Below the pieces are notes generated by a model that searched no databases, had not been told where the DNA came from, and saw nothing but the letters and a program-made list of their open reading frames with translations. Position numbers and translations under genes: made by a program. This document shows, in pieces, positions 51,744-61,342 of a DNA stretch of 64,000 bases (position 1 is the first letter of the stretch; every line of letters starts with the position of its first letter). Source of the DNA: JBCBGF01 sp038526915 (GTDB taxonomy: Bacteria > Pseudomonadota > Alphaproteobacteria > Rhodobacterales > Rhodobacteraceae); NCBI GenBank assembly GCA_038526915.1, contig JBCBGF010000001.1:744001-808000 (forward strand), read 5' to 3'.

Positions 51744-52585
51744 GCCTCGACATTCACGATGGTGCGGGTGGGGAAGGGGATCTCGATCCCGCCCGCATCG
51801 AACGCTTCCTTCACCGCGCGGGTCATATCCGTCTTGAAATCCCAGAAATGCGTGCTGTCGCACCAGACGCGCACGGTGAAATCCACCGATGAGGCACCGA
51901 GGTTGGTGACCTGCACAAACGGCGCCGGAAACGGGTGCGCCCGTGTGTCGGACATGATCGTATCGCGAATGATCGCCTCCGCCCGGGCCAGATCGGTGCC
52001 GTAGCTCACGCCAAACACCCATTCCGCCCGGCGCGTGTCGTATTGCGAATAGTTCGTGATCACATTCCCCCAGACCTGACTGTTTGGGATGATGATCTGC
52101 ACGTTCTCGATCGACGCGAGTTCCACGAAATTCAGCGTGATGTCCTTCACCGTGCCCATCTTGCCGCCCACTTCGACGAAATCGCCCACACCGATGGGCC
52201 GGAAAAACACGATCATCACACCGGCGGCCACATTTGATAGCGTGCCCTGCAAGGCCAGGCCAATCGCCAGACCCGCCGCACCGATCAGCGCGACAAAGGA
52301 CGTGGTCTGCACCCCGAACGTGTTCAAAACGAACAACGCCGCAAAGACCAGCACCGCATAGCGCACGATATTGCCCAGGAAGTTGAACAGCGTGACATCC
52401 AGCTGCTCATGCGCCGCGCCCAGCGCCCGGATCCGCCGCTTGAGCCACCCGCCCAGCACGAACCCTGCAAACAGGATGACAATCGCGGCCAGCACATTGC
52501 CCAGCATCACCGCCAGAAAATCGACCGTCAGCATTTCGCCAAGGGTTACCCCGGCGATCTCATAGCTCAGAATGTCTTCGATCAT
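51740..52585 (-). CDS. Small-conductance mechanosensitive channel (MscS family)
   Basis: Channel protein of 281 residues that opens under membrane tension to release solutes in hypo-osmotic shock. Three membrane helices lie in residues ~20-130; the pore helix region is FVALIGAAGLAIGLALQGTL followed by SNVAAGVMIVFFRPIGVGDF, with the Gly/Ala-rich packing of the family. The beta domain follows (IENVQIIIPNSQVWGNVITN). It overlaps the PCD gene upstream by 4 bases. Confidence 0.93.
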   Translation of the reverse strand: MIEDILSYEIAGVTLGEMLTVDFLAVMLGNVLAAIVILFAGFVLGGWLKRRIRALGAAHEQLDVTLFNFLGNIVRYAVLVFAALFVLNTFGVQTTSFVALIGAAGLAIGLALQGTLSNVAAGVMIVFFRPIGVGDFVEVGGKMGTVKDITLNFVELASIENVQIIIPNSQVWGNVITNYSQYDTRRAEWVFGVSYGTDLARAEAIIRDTIMSDTRAHPFPAPFVQVTNLGASSVDFTVRVWCDSTHFWDFKTDMTRAVKEAFDAGGIEIPFPTRTIVNVEA

Positions 52586-52878
52586 CCGGCCGCTTTGTCC
52601 ATCGCACGGGCAAGTTTCAGGTCCAGCTCGGACAGACCATCCACGTCATGGGTCGTCAGCAACACCTCGACCGTGCGGTAGACATTCGACCATTCGGGGT
52701 GGTGGTTCAGCTTTTCGGCACGGATCGCCATCTGGCTCATCCAGCCGAAGGCTTCGACGAAGTCCTCGAACTGAAACGTTTTCGTCAGCGCGTCGCGGCC
52801 CGCATCATGCGCCCAGCCAGCCTTGGTCATCTCGTCGAGCGCTGCTTTGTGCGCCTCGGGGCTCAGTTTCTCTGCCAT
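52582..52878 (-). CDS. 4a-hydroxytetrahydrobiopterin dehydratase
   Basis: Pterin-4a-carbinolamine dehydratase (PhhB/DCoH family), 98 residues. The active-site pattern is QFEDFVEAFGWMSQMAIRAE, then KLNHHPEWSNVYRTVEVLLT, then TTHDVDGLSELD. It regenerates tetrahydrobiopterin after aromatic amino acid hydroxylation or acts in molybdopterin-related metabolism in other bacteria. It overlaps the FemAB-like gene upstream by 16 bases. Confidence 0.93.
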   Translation of the reverse strand: MAEKLSPEAHKAALDEMTKAGWAHDAGRDALTKTFQFEDFVEAFGWMSQMAIRAEKLNHHPEWSNVYRTVEVLLTTHDVDGLSELDLKLARAMDKAAG

Positions 52879-54059
52879 TCGTCCTCCGATGTGACCCGCT
52901 TGAAGGGGCCGTAGCTCGTCAAAACCTCGATCTCTTCATCCACTGCCTGACGTTCGCCTTCAAGATATTGTTCGACGGCGCTGGCAAATCCTTCATCCGC
53001 GATCCAGTGCAGCGAATGGGTGGCCACGGGCAGATAGCCGCGTGCGAGCTTGTGTGCCCCTTGCGCCCCGGCCTCCACCGTCGCCAGCCCATGGGCGATG
53101 GCATAGTCGATCGCCTGATAATAACACGCCTCGAAATGCAGGCAGGGATGATCCTCCACCGCGCCCCAGTACCGGCCATAAAGCGTATTGCGCCCGATGA
53201 AGTTCAGCGCCCCGGCAATCGGCCGCCCGTTCCGCATCGCCGTCACCAACAGCATGTCGTCGCGCAACACCTCCTGCGCGCGGTCGAAAAACGCACGCGT
53301 CAGGTACGGCGTCCCCCACTTCCGCGCGCCGGTGTCTTGATAGAACACCCAAAACTCATCCCAGTGATGCGGCTCGATCTGATCGCCGGTCAGCTGCACG
53401 ATCTCCCCGCCAAAGCCCTGCGCCGTGGCCCGTTCCTTGCGGATGTTCTTGCGCTTGCGGGAGGAGAGTGAGGCGAGGAACGCATCGAAATCCGCATACT
53501 CACGGTTCTCCCAGTGAAACTGTTGCGACGTGCGGTGCATCAGTCCCATTGCCGCGCCCGCCTTCGCCTCATCTTCCGTGCAAAAGGTAATATGCAGCGA
53601 GGACAGCCGGTTTTCCGCCGCCACATGCACCGCGCCCTGAACCAGCGCCGATTGCGCCTTCACCCCGTGCCCCGGCCGCACCAGCAGCCGCCGCCCGGTT
53701 GCGGGCGTGAACGGCACCGCCATCTGCAGCTTGGGATAATACCGCCCACCCGCGCGCTCATAGGCATGGGCCCAGTTGTGGTCGAAGATATACTCGCCCT
53801 GGCTGTGCCCCTTGGCGTAAAGCGGCGCGACCCCGATCACGTGACCCTCTTCGCGGGCCACGAGATGCCGCGGCTGCCAGCCAGTGCCCGTACCCACCGA
53901 CCGGCTGTCTTCCAGCGCTTTGAGGAACCGATAGGTCGTGAACGGGTCATTGGGCCGCCCGCCATCCGCGGCCTCGGGCGCCGCGCAGGCATCCCAATCG
54001 CCCGCGTCGATGTCGTTCAGCGAGCCGATGGCCTCGATCTCGATCCGGGTTTCACTCAT
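52863..54059 (-). CDS. GNAT/FemAB-like acyltransferase (DUF482 type)
   Basis: Protein of 398 residues of the peptidogalycan biosynthesis/DUF482 group with a double GNAT fold. Landmarks are YPKLQMAVPFTPATGRRLLV, LSSRKRKNIRKERATAQGFG, GRNTLYGRYWGAVEDHPCLH and FEACYYQAIDYAIAHGLATV with AGAQGAHKLARGYLPV near the end. The substrate is unknown; relatives are thought to act on cell-envelope or aminoacyl acceptors. Confidence 0.88.
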   Translation of the reverse strand: MSETRIEIEAIGSLNDIDAGDWDACAAPEAADGGRPNDPFTTYRFLKALEDSRSVGTGTGWQPRHLVAREEGHVIGVAPLYAKGHSQGEYIFDHNWAHAYERAGGRYYPKLQMAVPFTPATGRRLLVRPGHGVKAQSALVQGAVHVAAENRLSSLHITFCTEDEAKAGAAMGLMHRTSQQFHWENREYADFDAFLASLSSRKRKNIRKERATAQGFGGEIVQLTGDQIEPHHWDEFWVFYQDTGARKWGTPYLTRAFFDRAQEVLRDDMLLVTAMRNGRPIAGALNFIGRNTLYGRYWGAVEDHPCLHFEACYYQAIDYAIAHGLATVEAGAQGAHKLARGYLPVATHSLHWIADEGFASAVEQYLEGERQAVDEEIEVLTSYGPFKRVTSEDEWQRN

Positions 54060-54108
54060 GGGGATGCCTGTGGTTACGCCGTTCTACTTGGCCCCGGGGG
54101 CTGCGGCG

Positions 54109-54870
54109 TCAAGCCGGGACATAACCTTCGAACGTGATCTGATCGGCGACCTCGCGCGCATCGTGTTCCTGTTCGGCGGACCGGACTGTCCAGCATAGGA
54201 TTGGCACGCCTGCCGCCTTCAGTCGCGTCACCGCCGGGTTGCTCAGATCATTGCGATCGTGGCTGACGAAAGCTGCGCCCGCCCGCTTAAAGTCCGTGAT
54301 CCCGGCCAACGCGGCCCGCCGCGCCTCGCTCAACCCAGCATACTCCGCCTCCGCAAAATCGCAGGTCGTCAACCCCCGGCACACATCCGGTGCCAGATCG
54401 CGCATCGCCGCCGTGCTGTGGGGGTTGAACGACATCACCGCCAGCGGCCCGTCATACCACGCGATATCCCGCGCCACGGCCTCTTCCAGCGCACCGATAT
54501 CCGGCCCCAAACCCCCATCCTGATCCTTGATCTCGATGAGCAGTGGCACCCGCCCCGCGATCTCATCGAGGCACGCCGCCAGCGTGGGCACCTGCGCCGT
54601 CCCGCCCAACAGCCGCGCGTCTTGCAAAGCCGCCGACGTCTGCGCCCGCACCGGCCCGGCGCCGCCCGTCAACCGCTCAAGATCATGGTCATGAAACACC
54701 ATCGCCCGCCCATCCGATGACAGCTGGACGTCCACCTCGATCCCATAGCCTATCGCACAGGCCGCCCGGATCGCGGGGAGAGAGTTCTCGGGACAGGCCC
54801 CGGTGCCGTCATGCAGCGCGCGATGCGCAAAAGGCCGGTCCAGAAAGCCCGGTGGCAGGGGCGGGATCAT
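54109..54870 (-). CDS. Glycerophosphodiester phosphodiesterase
   Basis: Hydrolase of 253 residues with the GDPD TIM-barrel pattern: FAHRALHDGTGACPENSLPA (catalytic His, Arg and Glu-Asn), EVDVQLSSDGRAMVFHDHDL with the second catalytic His, and VPLLIEIKDQ. It lacks a signal peptide and is probably cytoplasmic, releasing glycerol-3-phosphate from glycerophosphodiesters. It overlaps the RidA-family gene by 4 bases. Confidence 0.93.
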   Translation of the reverse strand: MIPPLPPGFLDRPFAHRALHDGTGACPENSLPAIRAACAIGYGIEVDVQLSSDGRAMVFHDHDLERLTGGAGPVRAQTSAALQDARLLGGTAQVPTLAACLDEIAGRVPLLIEIKDQDGGLGPDIGALEEAVARDIAWYDGPLAVMSFNPHSTAAMRDLAPDVCRGLTTCDFAEAEYAGLSEARRAALAGITDFKRAGAAFVSHDRNDLSNPAVTRLKAAGVPILCWTVRSAEQEHDAREVADQITFEGYVPA

Positions 54871-55325
54871 GAGATCTCGAATATCCCCTCGACCTCAACC
54901 GCCACCCCAAAGGGAAGGGAGGCCGCGCTGACCGCAGATCTTGCGTGTTTCCCCCGCTCCCCCAGCGCTGCCACCATGAAATCCGACGCCCCGTTGATCA
55001 CCTTCGGCTGATCGGTGAACTCCAGCGTCGAATTGACGAACCCCACCAGCTTCACCACCCGCACCAAACGTTCGATATCGCCCTCACACGCCGCTTTCAC
55101 CTGAGTCAGCAGGCTGATCGCACAGACTTTGGCCGCTTCCGCCCCGGCCTCGGCCTCCATGTCATGGCCCAGTTTCCCGGTAATGAACCCATCCGGCCCC
55201 ACAGGGACCTGGCCCGAGACATGCAACAGGTTGCCGGTGCGCACGAAGGGGACGTAATTCGCCAGGGGGGCCGTCGCCTCGGGCAATGTGATCCCCATCT
55301 CTGCCAGCTTTTGCTCAATTCCCAT
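54867..55325 (-). CDS. RidA family protein
   Basis: Protein of 152 residues of the YjgF/RidA superfamily. The start at 55325 (MGIEQKLAEMGITLPEATAP) is chosen over upstream in-frame starts that precede the family's N-terminus. Key parts are LANYVPFVRTGNLLHVSGQV, VKLVGFVNSTLEFTDQPKVI and FGVAVEVEGIFEI. It lacks the Arg/Cys arrangement of the canonical imine deaminase RidA and belongs to the longer, less characterised branch, so deaminase activity is uncertain. First gene of the minus-strand run to MscS. Confidence 0.9.
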   Translation of the reverse strand: MGIEQKLAEMGITLPEATAPLANYVPFVRTGNLLHVSGQVPVGPDGFITGKLGHDMEAEAGAEAAKVCAISLLTQVKAACEGDIERLVRVVKLVGFVNSTLEFTDQPKVINGASDFMVAALGERGKHARSAVSAASLPFGVAVEVEGIFEIS

Positions 55326-55572
55326 CAAAAACCCCGCCCCTTTTTTCTGCGCGCCCGGAGACGCTACAAGGACCGTGATGGGGAGAAAACCCCGTAAAAC
55401 AGGCGGTTTCTGCGGACACCACGCGATCCGGCCCATGCGCGCAAAATCGCCAATGTTTCGTGCAGGCCACAATCACAAGATCACACAATGGTCAGCATTA
55501 GGAATTACAGTCCATATCGCTATGTGGTAGCCAGAGCAGTATTAAATCAGACCGATGATCCGGCGACCCTAC
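55326..55572. other. Divergent promoter region of ridA-like and mlaA genes
   Basis: This 247-base gap lies between divergently transcribed genes. It is A/T-richer from about 55460 to 55560. No clear promoter boxes, hairpins or repeats were seen. Two other in-frame starts upstream of the RidA-like ATG lie here and were not accepted. Confidence 0.4.
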
Positions 55573-56361
55573 ATGATATCTCGACTTACCAAGGTGCTTC
55601 TTGTCGTCCTCGTGGGCGCGCTGGCGGCCTGTACAACACCTGACCAACCCGTCGAAGTGTTTGATCCCTATGAGAAAACCAATCGCAAGATCCATGGTTT
55701 CAACAAGGGGCTCGACCGGGCCTTGGTGCGGCCCACATCCACTGCCTATGGCGTTGTCCTGCCCCAGCCGGTCCGCCGTGGGGTGTCAAACTTTGCCAAC
55801 AACATCGACACCCCGCGCTTTATCGTGAACGACATCGCGCAGGGTAACATCGGCGATGCCGGGCATAATTTCATGAGGTTCATGGTGAACTCCACCCTGG
55901 GCCTCGCCGGTCTGTTCGATCCCGCAACGTCCTTTGGCCTGGAAACCCGCCGCACGGGCTTTGGAGAAACGCTCCATGTCTGGGGCGCACAGGAAGGCGC
56001 TTATATCGAACTTCCGGTCTTTGGCCCGTCGAACGAACGCGATGCGGTCGGCACCGTGGTCGATTTCATCTCGAACCCGATCAGCGGTGTGATCGATGCC
56101 AGCGACGACTGGATCCCCCCCACCGCCAACGTCATGGACAGGGTCGGCGACCGCTACGAATTTGCCGATACGATCGACAGCCTGCTTTATGAAAGCGAAG
56201 ACAGCTATATCTCGGCGCGGATCCTCTACATCCAGAACCGCCGGTTTGAGCTGGGCCGCGCCGACGGGCAGGAAGAATTTGATCCCTTCGCCGAATTTGA
56301 TGACGACGACCCTTTTGCAGACGCCATGGACGACCCATTTGCTGAGTTTGATGAGGAGTGA
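55573..56361 (+). CDS. mlaA: MlaA/VacJ outer-membrane lipoprotein
   Basis: Lipoprotein of 262 residues that removes mislocalised phospholipid from the outer leaflet of the outer membrane. A lipoprotein signal precedes the lipobox LAAC (VLVGALAACTTPDQP, Cys near residue 19). VacJ landmarks are FDPYEKTNRKIHGFNKGLDR, NFANNIDTPRFIVNDIAQGN, and NSTLGLAGLFDPATSFGLET. The C-terminus carries an acidic tail with repeated DPFAEF/DPFADA units (last ~28 residues). The mlaC-like gene follows after 4 bases. Confidence 0.94.
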   Translation: MISRLTKVLLVVLVGALAACTTPDQPVEVFDPYEKTNRKIHGFNKGLDRALVRPTSTAYGVVLPQPVRRGVSNFANNIDTPRFIVNDIAQGNIGDAGHNFMRFMVNSTLGLAGLFDPATSFGLETRRTGFGETLHVWGAQEGAYIELPVFGPSNERDAVGTVVDFISNPISGVIDASDDWIPPTANVMDRVGDRYEFADTIDSLLYESEDSYISARILYIQNRRFELGRADGQEEFDPFAEFDDDDPFADAMDDPFAEFDEE

Positions 56362-56365
56362 TCCC

Positions 56366-56953
56366 ATGAACAGACGTGACTTCATGATCGCAACCGCCGC
56401 AGGCACCGTTGCGCTAGCTGCTGGCCCCGTGCGGGCGCAAGCCGCGCAGGCCGAACAGCTTGTGACCGCCGCGGTCAACGACATCAGCCGGTCGATCAAT
56501 TCCGGCAAGACAGGCCGTGCGCTCTACGGCGATTTCGAAGCGATCTTCGAACGCTACGGCGACGTGCCCTTCAGCGCCCAAGGCGTCATGGGTCGTCCCT
56601 GGCGTGAAATGTCAGGTCAGCAGCGCCGGCAGTTCGCCGAAGCGCTCAAGATCTATCTGGCGCGCAAATACGGCCGCCGCTTCCGCGAGTTTCAGGGGGC
56701 CGAGATCACCGTGCGCGGCACGCGTGAGATCCGCCGCGGCGTGGAGGTGCAGACCACCGCCAACCTGCGCGGCTCCGCCCCGTTCGAGGTGCTGTTCCGC
56801 GTGCGTGAGGTGAACGGGCAGCCCAAATTCTACGACATCGTGATCGAAGGCATCAGCCTTGTGGTCACTGAACGCGCGGAAATCGGCGCCAAGCTCGACG
56901 CGCGGCGCGGCGATTTCGACGCGCTGATCGCGGACTTGCGGGCGTCGGCCTAA
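56366..56953 (+). CDS. MlaC-like phospholipid-binding ABC transporter protein
   Basis: Periplasmic lipid carrier of 195 residues (Ttg2D/MlaC family) that shuttles phospholipid between MlaA and the inner-membrane MlaFEDB complex, whose genes are not in the window. The N-terminus MNRRDFMIATAAGTVALAAG is a twin-arginine signal with cleavage near VRAQA. Core segments: DFEAIFERYGDVPFSAQGVM, YLARKYGRRFREFQGAEITV, and PKFYDIVIEGISLVVTERAE. The start at 56366 has GAGGAGTG upstream. MlaA is encoded directly before it. Confidence 0.9.
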   Translation: MNRRDFMIATAAGTVALAAGPVRAQAAQAEQLVTAAVNDISRSINSGKTGRALYGDFEAIFERYGDVPFSAQGVMGRPWREMSGQQRRQFAEALKIYLARKYGRRFREFQGAEITVRGTREIRRGVEVQTTANLRGSAPFEVLFRVREVNGQPKFYDIVIEGISLVVTERAEIGAKLDARRGDFDALIADLRASA

Positions 56954-57067
56954 CGTGTTTCCGGCATCCTTTTGAACATGGATCGTCTTTTGCGTTCGAG
57001 CCGCAGGCGAGAGGCAGCGAAAGGCGATTCCTAAAAGGCCGGAAATGTTCGTACAGTACTTCCTTCC

Positions 57068-57093
57068 CGGGCGGAGCAAATCAGTTCCGCCCG
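57068..57093. terminator. Hairpin overlapping the stop codon of the PBP gene
   Basis: CGGGCGGA (57068-57075) pairs with TCCGCCCG (57086-57093). It spans the end of the leftward PBP gene and lies 115 bases after the rightward mlaC-like gene, so it may serve either transcript. No T-run is present on either side. A looser pairing of TTTCCGGC at about 56958 with GCCGGAAA near 57038 lies upstream. Confidence 0.4.
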
Positions 57094-59237
57094 AAAATCG
57101 TCTCCAGCACATCGATCAACAACTGCTCCGTCGCCGACGGACCCTGTCGTTGCCGCTGGTCCTGACGCCGATCCTGCGCCACCACACGGGGCTGTTCCGG
57201 CACCGTCATCGGCAACGCCCGTGTGGGCAGCCCTTCATGCACCCGCACCATCGTCTCACGCCAGATCTCCGACGGCAGACCGCCCCCGGTGACCCCGGTC
57301 AAGGGTGTGTTGTCGTCATAGCCCATCCAGACACCGGCCACATAATCTGCCGTGAAGCCCAGAAACCACGCATCCCGCGCTGCCTGGGTCGTGCCCGTCT
57401 TTCCCGCCGCAGGCCGATCAGGCAGGGCCGCACGTGATCCCGTGCCCCCGTTCACCACCTGCGCCATCATATAGGTCAGCTGTCGCGCCGCCCCGTCTGA
57501 GATCACGCGTTCGCCCATCCCGCCTTCCTGGCCAATGAGCGGCGCGTCATCCCCCTTAATCCGCAACTCGGTCAGCCCGTAGGGCGTCACCGACGATCCA
57601 CCGTTCAGAATGCCCGCAAACGCCCCCGTCATCTCCAGAAGCGTGGACTCCGACACCCCCAGCGCTAGCGCCGGCCCATCCGCCAGGTCTGACCGGATGC
57701 CAAACCCTTCCGCCACCGCCCGCACGTTTTCGCGCCCAACCCCCTCGGACACCCGAACGGCAGGGATGTTCAACGAATGCTTCAGCGCATCGGTCAACGT
57801 CACAGGCCCGTAAAACTCATTGGTATAGTTCCGCGGTGTCCACGGCCCCGAACCCGGCACGTCCAGCGTGATCGGTTCATCCACCACCACGTCATTGGGC
57901 CCGTACCCCAGATCGAGCGCTGCGGCATAGATAAACGGCTTAAACGCCGACCCCGTTTGCCGCTGCGCCTGGATCGCGCGGTTGAATTGGCCTGCCACGC
58001 CCTGGAACTTGCGCCCGCCCACCATGGCCCGCACCGCGCCATCCGCGCTCATCACCACGATCGCGGCCTGCGCCTCGCTGCCCGGTCGCACCTTGGTCTC
58101 GAACACGAACCGCAGCGCCTCTTCCGCCGCGGTCTGAATGCGCTGGTCAAAGGTCGTGCGCACGATCACGTCTTCGGTCGTGTCCCGCGTCAGATAGGCA
58201 GGCCCCTGATCCATCACCCAATCCGCGAAATACCCGCCCGCGCGCCGCTCTGCCGCCGCTGACAGGCGCGCAGGGTTCGATCGCGCCTCACTCGCCGCCG
58301 ACGCACTCAAGAACCCTTGGGTCTCCATCAACCCGATGATCAGGTTCGCCCGGTTCTGCGCCCGCTCCAGGTTCGCTGTGGGCGCAAAGCGTGACGGCGC
58401 CACCAAAAGCCCCGCCAGCATCGCCCCTTCCGCCGGGCTGACCTCAGCCGCGGACTTGCCGAAATACCGCTGCGCCGCCGCCTCGAACCCCCGCGACCCG
58501 GCCCCCAGGTACGCGCGGTTGAGGTAGATCGTCAGGATCTCATCCTTGGTATACCGCGCCTCCAGCGCCATGGCATAGACCGCTTCCTTGGCCTTGCGCA
58601 CCAGCGTGGTGCGCCGGCAATCGGCCTCATACTCGGCCTCGGTCATGCCCGACGCCGGATCGTAGGGATTGCCCAGGCACAACAGCTTCGCCGTCTGCTG
58701 CGTGATCGTCGACCCACCATGCCCCGACAAAGGCCCGCGCCCTTCGCGCAGGTTGATCCGGATCGCGCTGGCAATCCCACGCGGGCTGATCCCGAAATGG
58801 CGATAGAACCGTTTATCCTCGGTCGCGATGATCGCGTTCTTCAGATCGGGCAATACGGTTTGCGCCGTGATCTGCCCGCCGAACTGTTCGCCCCGCCAGG
58901 CGAAGACTTGGTTGTCGCGGTCAAGCAGCGTCACAGACCCCCGCGCCCGCGCGTCCAGAAGCGCATTGGCGGGCGGCAGGCCAACTGCATAGTAGGCCAC
59001 CAGAACGGCCAGCGCGACGGCCCCCAGAATCGCCCCGCGCAGCGCAAACCACCACACCACACGGGCCACCACCCGAAACGGCCACAGGATCACGCGCAGA
59101 ATCGGGTTTGCCGGCCGCGCGGCCGGTTTCGCCTTGGTCGCACGCTTGCGTGTTTTCGGTGCCGCCTTGGGTTTTGCCGGTGTTTTATAACGTTTCTCGG
59201 CCACCAACGGCGGCCGCTTCCCACGGTTTTCGCTCAT
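57081..59237 (-). CDS. Class A penicillin-binding protein (PBP1A family)
   Basis: Bifunctional peptidoglycan synthase of 718 residues. A basic cytoplasmic tail rich in Lys/Ala/Pro (residues 1-48) leads to a membrane helix at about 66-86. The glycosyltransferase 51 domain has catalytic Glu140 (IIATEDKRFYRHFGI) and GGSTITQQTAKLL. The transpeptidase domain has the SxxK serine Ser430 (RQTGSAFKPF), SLN in LKHSLNIPAVR, and KTGTT in AAGKTGTTQAARDAWFLGFT. The Met at 59237 is the start; the frame upstream of it is not coding. The C-terminal tail is Gln/Arg-rich. Confidence 0.94.
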   Translation of the reverse strand: MSENRGKRPPLVAEKRYKTPAKPKAAPKTRKRATKAKPAARPANPILRVILWPFRVVARVVWWFALRGAILGAVALAVLVAYYAVGLPPANALLDARARGSVTLLDRDNQVFAWRGEQFGGQITAQTVLPDLKNAIIATEDKRFYRHFGISPRGIASAIRINLREGRGPLSGHGGSTITQQTAKLLCLGNPYDPASGMTEAEYEADCRRTTLVRKAKEAVYAMALEARYTKDEILTIYLNRAYLGAGSRGFEAAAQRYFGKSAAEVSPAEGAMLAGLLVAPSRFAPTANLERAQNRANLIIGLMETQGFLSASAASEARSNPARLSAAAERRAGGYFADWVMDQGPAYLTRDTTEDVIVRTTFDQRIQTAAEEALRFVFETKVRPGSEAQAAIVVMSADGAVRAMVGGRKFQGVAGQFNRAIQAQRQTGSAFKPFIYAAALDLGYGPNDVVVDEPITLDVPGSGPWTPRNYTNEFYGPVTLTDALKHSLNIPAVRVSEGVGRENVRAVAEGFGIRSDLADGPALALGVSESTLLEMTGAFAGILNGGSSVTPYGLTELRIKGDDAPLIGQEGGMGERVISDGAARQLTYMMAQVVNGGTGSRAALPDRPAAGKTGTTQAARDAWFLGFTADYVAGVWMGYDDNTPLTGVTGGGLPSEIWRETMVRVHEGLPTRALPMTVPEQPRVVAQDRRQDQRQRQGPSATEQLLIDVLETIFGRN

Positions 59238-59360
59238 GAACCCCTGTATGCGTTTGCCTGCCCGGTTTTTTGTCAAATTACCCTGCACATAAGCGGTTGG
59301 GCACCCGCGAAACAGCCTGCGGCGATTTTTCTTTTGCCTAGTTTTTAAACATTGATGTCG

Positions 59361-59381
59361 AATTGTGCAAAAATTGTGCAA
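59361..59381. promoter_or_regulatory. Tandem 11-base repeat upstream of glnK
   Basis: AATTGTGCAA occurs at 59361-59370 and again at 59372-59381, one base apart. The 11-base period puts both copies on the same DNA face, as for a pair of regulator half-sites. It lies about 120 bases upstream of glnK and about 125 bases upstream of the divergent PBP gene start. The protein that would bind is unknown; no clear sigma-54 site was seen. Confidence 0.4.
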
Positions 59382-59500
59382 CAAGCCCGCGAATGCAGCC
59401 ACGATTCCTCTGACGCGTTCTTGAGTTCCGGGGCCCTTCCGATCCTTTTTGCCCCCGTGGAATTGCGGGGGCAGTCCTCGCGTTGCGGAAGGGGATGCAA

Positions 59501-59839
59501 GTGAAACTCATCATTGCAGCGATCAAGCCGTTCAAGCTCGAAGAGGTGCGCGAAGCGCTCACCTCGATCGGGGTGCGCGGCATGATGGTGACCGAGATCA
59601 AGGGCTTCGGCTCACAATCGGGACACACGGAAATCTATCGCGGTGCCGAGTATGCGGTGAATTTTGTGCCGAAAGTAAAGCTCGAGATCGTGGTGGCCGA
59701 AAGCATGGCCGATCAGGTCGTCGAGACGATTTCGACCACGGCCAAGACCGACAAGATCGGCGATGGCAAAATCTTTGTCTTGGATGTGGAAAGCGCCATG
59801 CGCGTTCGCACCGGCGAAACCAACGCAGACGCGCTCTAG
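59501..59839 (+). CDS. glnK: Nitrogen regulatory protein P-II
   Basis: PII signal protein of 112 residues that senses 2-oxoglutarate, ATP/ADP and glutamine and controls the ammonium channel encoded next. MKLIIAAIKPFKLEEVREAL starts the protein. The T-loop has the uridylylated Tyr in YRGAEYAVNFVPK, and the C-loop pattern GDGKIFVLDVESAMRVRTGE is intact. The GTG at 59501 is preferred to the ATG at 59495 because it gives the canonical length and proper spacing from GAAGGGGA. Confidence 0.95.
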   Translation: MKLIIAAIKPFKLEEVREALTSIGVRGMMVTEIKGFGSQSGHTEIYRGAEYAVNFVPKVKLEIVVAESMADQVVETISTTAKTDKIGDGKIFVLDVESAMRVRTGETNADAL

Positions 59840-59867
59840 GCGACACGGGTTAAGGGGACTCTCTGAA

Positions 59868-61181
<1,314 letters not shown>

Positions 61182-61210
61182 TCTCCCTTCCTGTCAGTCT
61201 TCAAACCTGG

Positions 61211-61237
61211 CCCGGGCGCTCGCGCCCGGGTTTTTTT
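61211..61237 (+). terminator. Rho-independent terminator of glnK-amtB
   Basis: CCCGGGCGC (61211-61219), a two-base loop, GCGCCCGGG (61222-61230), then seven T. It starts 30 bases after the amtB stop. Confidence 0.92.
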
Positions 61238-61240
61238 ATG

Positions 61241-61310
61241 CGCTCCGCTCAGGGGATATTTGAGGACCAAAGAAAGGTCTTTGGTCGGGAAATATCCCGG
61301 GGGAGGCCCG
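61241..61310. repeat. Dispersed repeat, copy D, arranged as a head-to-head pair
   Basis: GGGGATATTTGAGGACCAAA (from 61252) is followed at once by its near reverse complement (CTTTGGTCGGGAAATATCCC to about 61298), giving a palindrome of about 47 bases. Outside the left half is CGCTCCGCTCA and outside the right half GGGGGAGGCCC, as in copies B and C. The element sits between the amtB terminator and the convergent aminotransferase gene. Confidence 0.7.
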
Positions 61311-61342
61311 AAGGGCCGGGGGCAGAGCCCCTTTTGGGTGGG

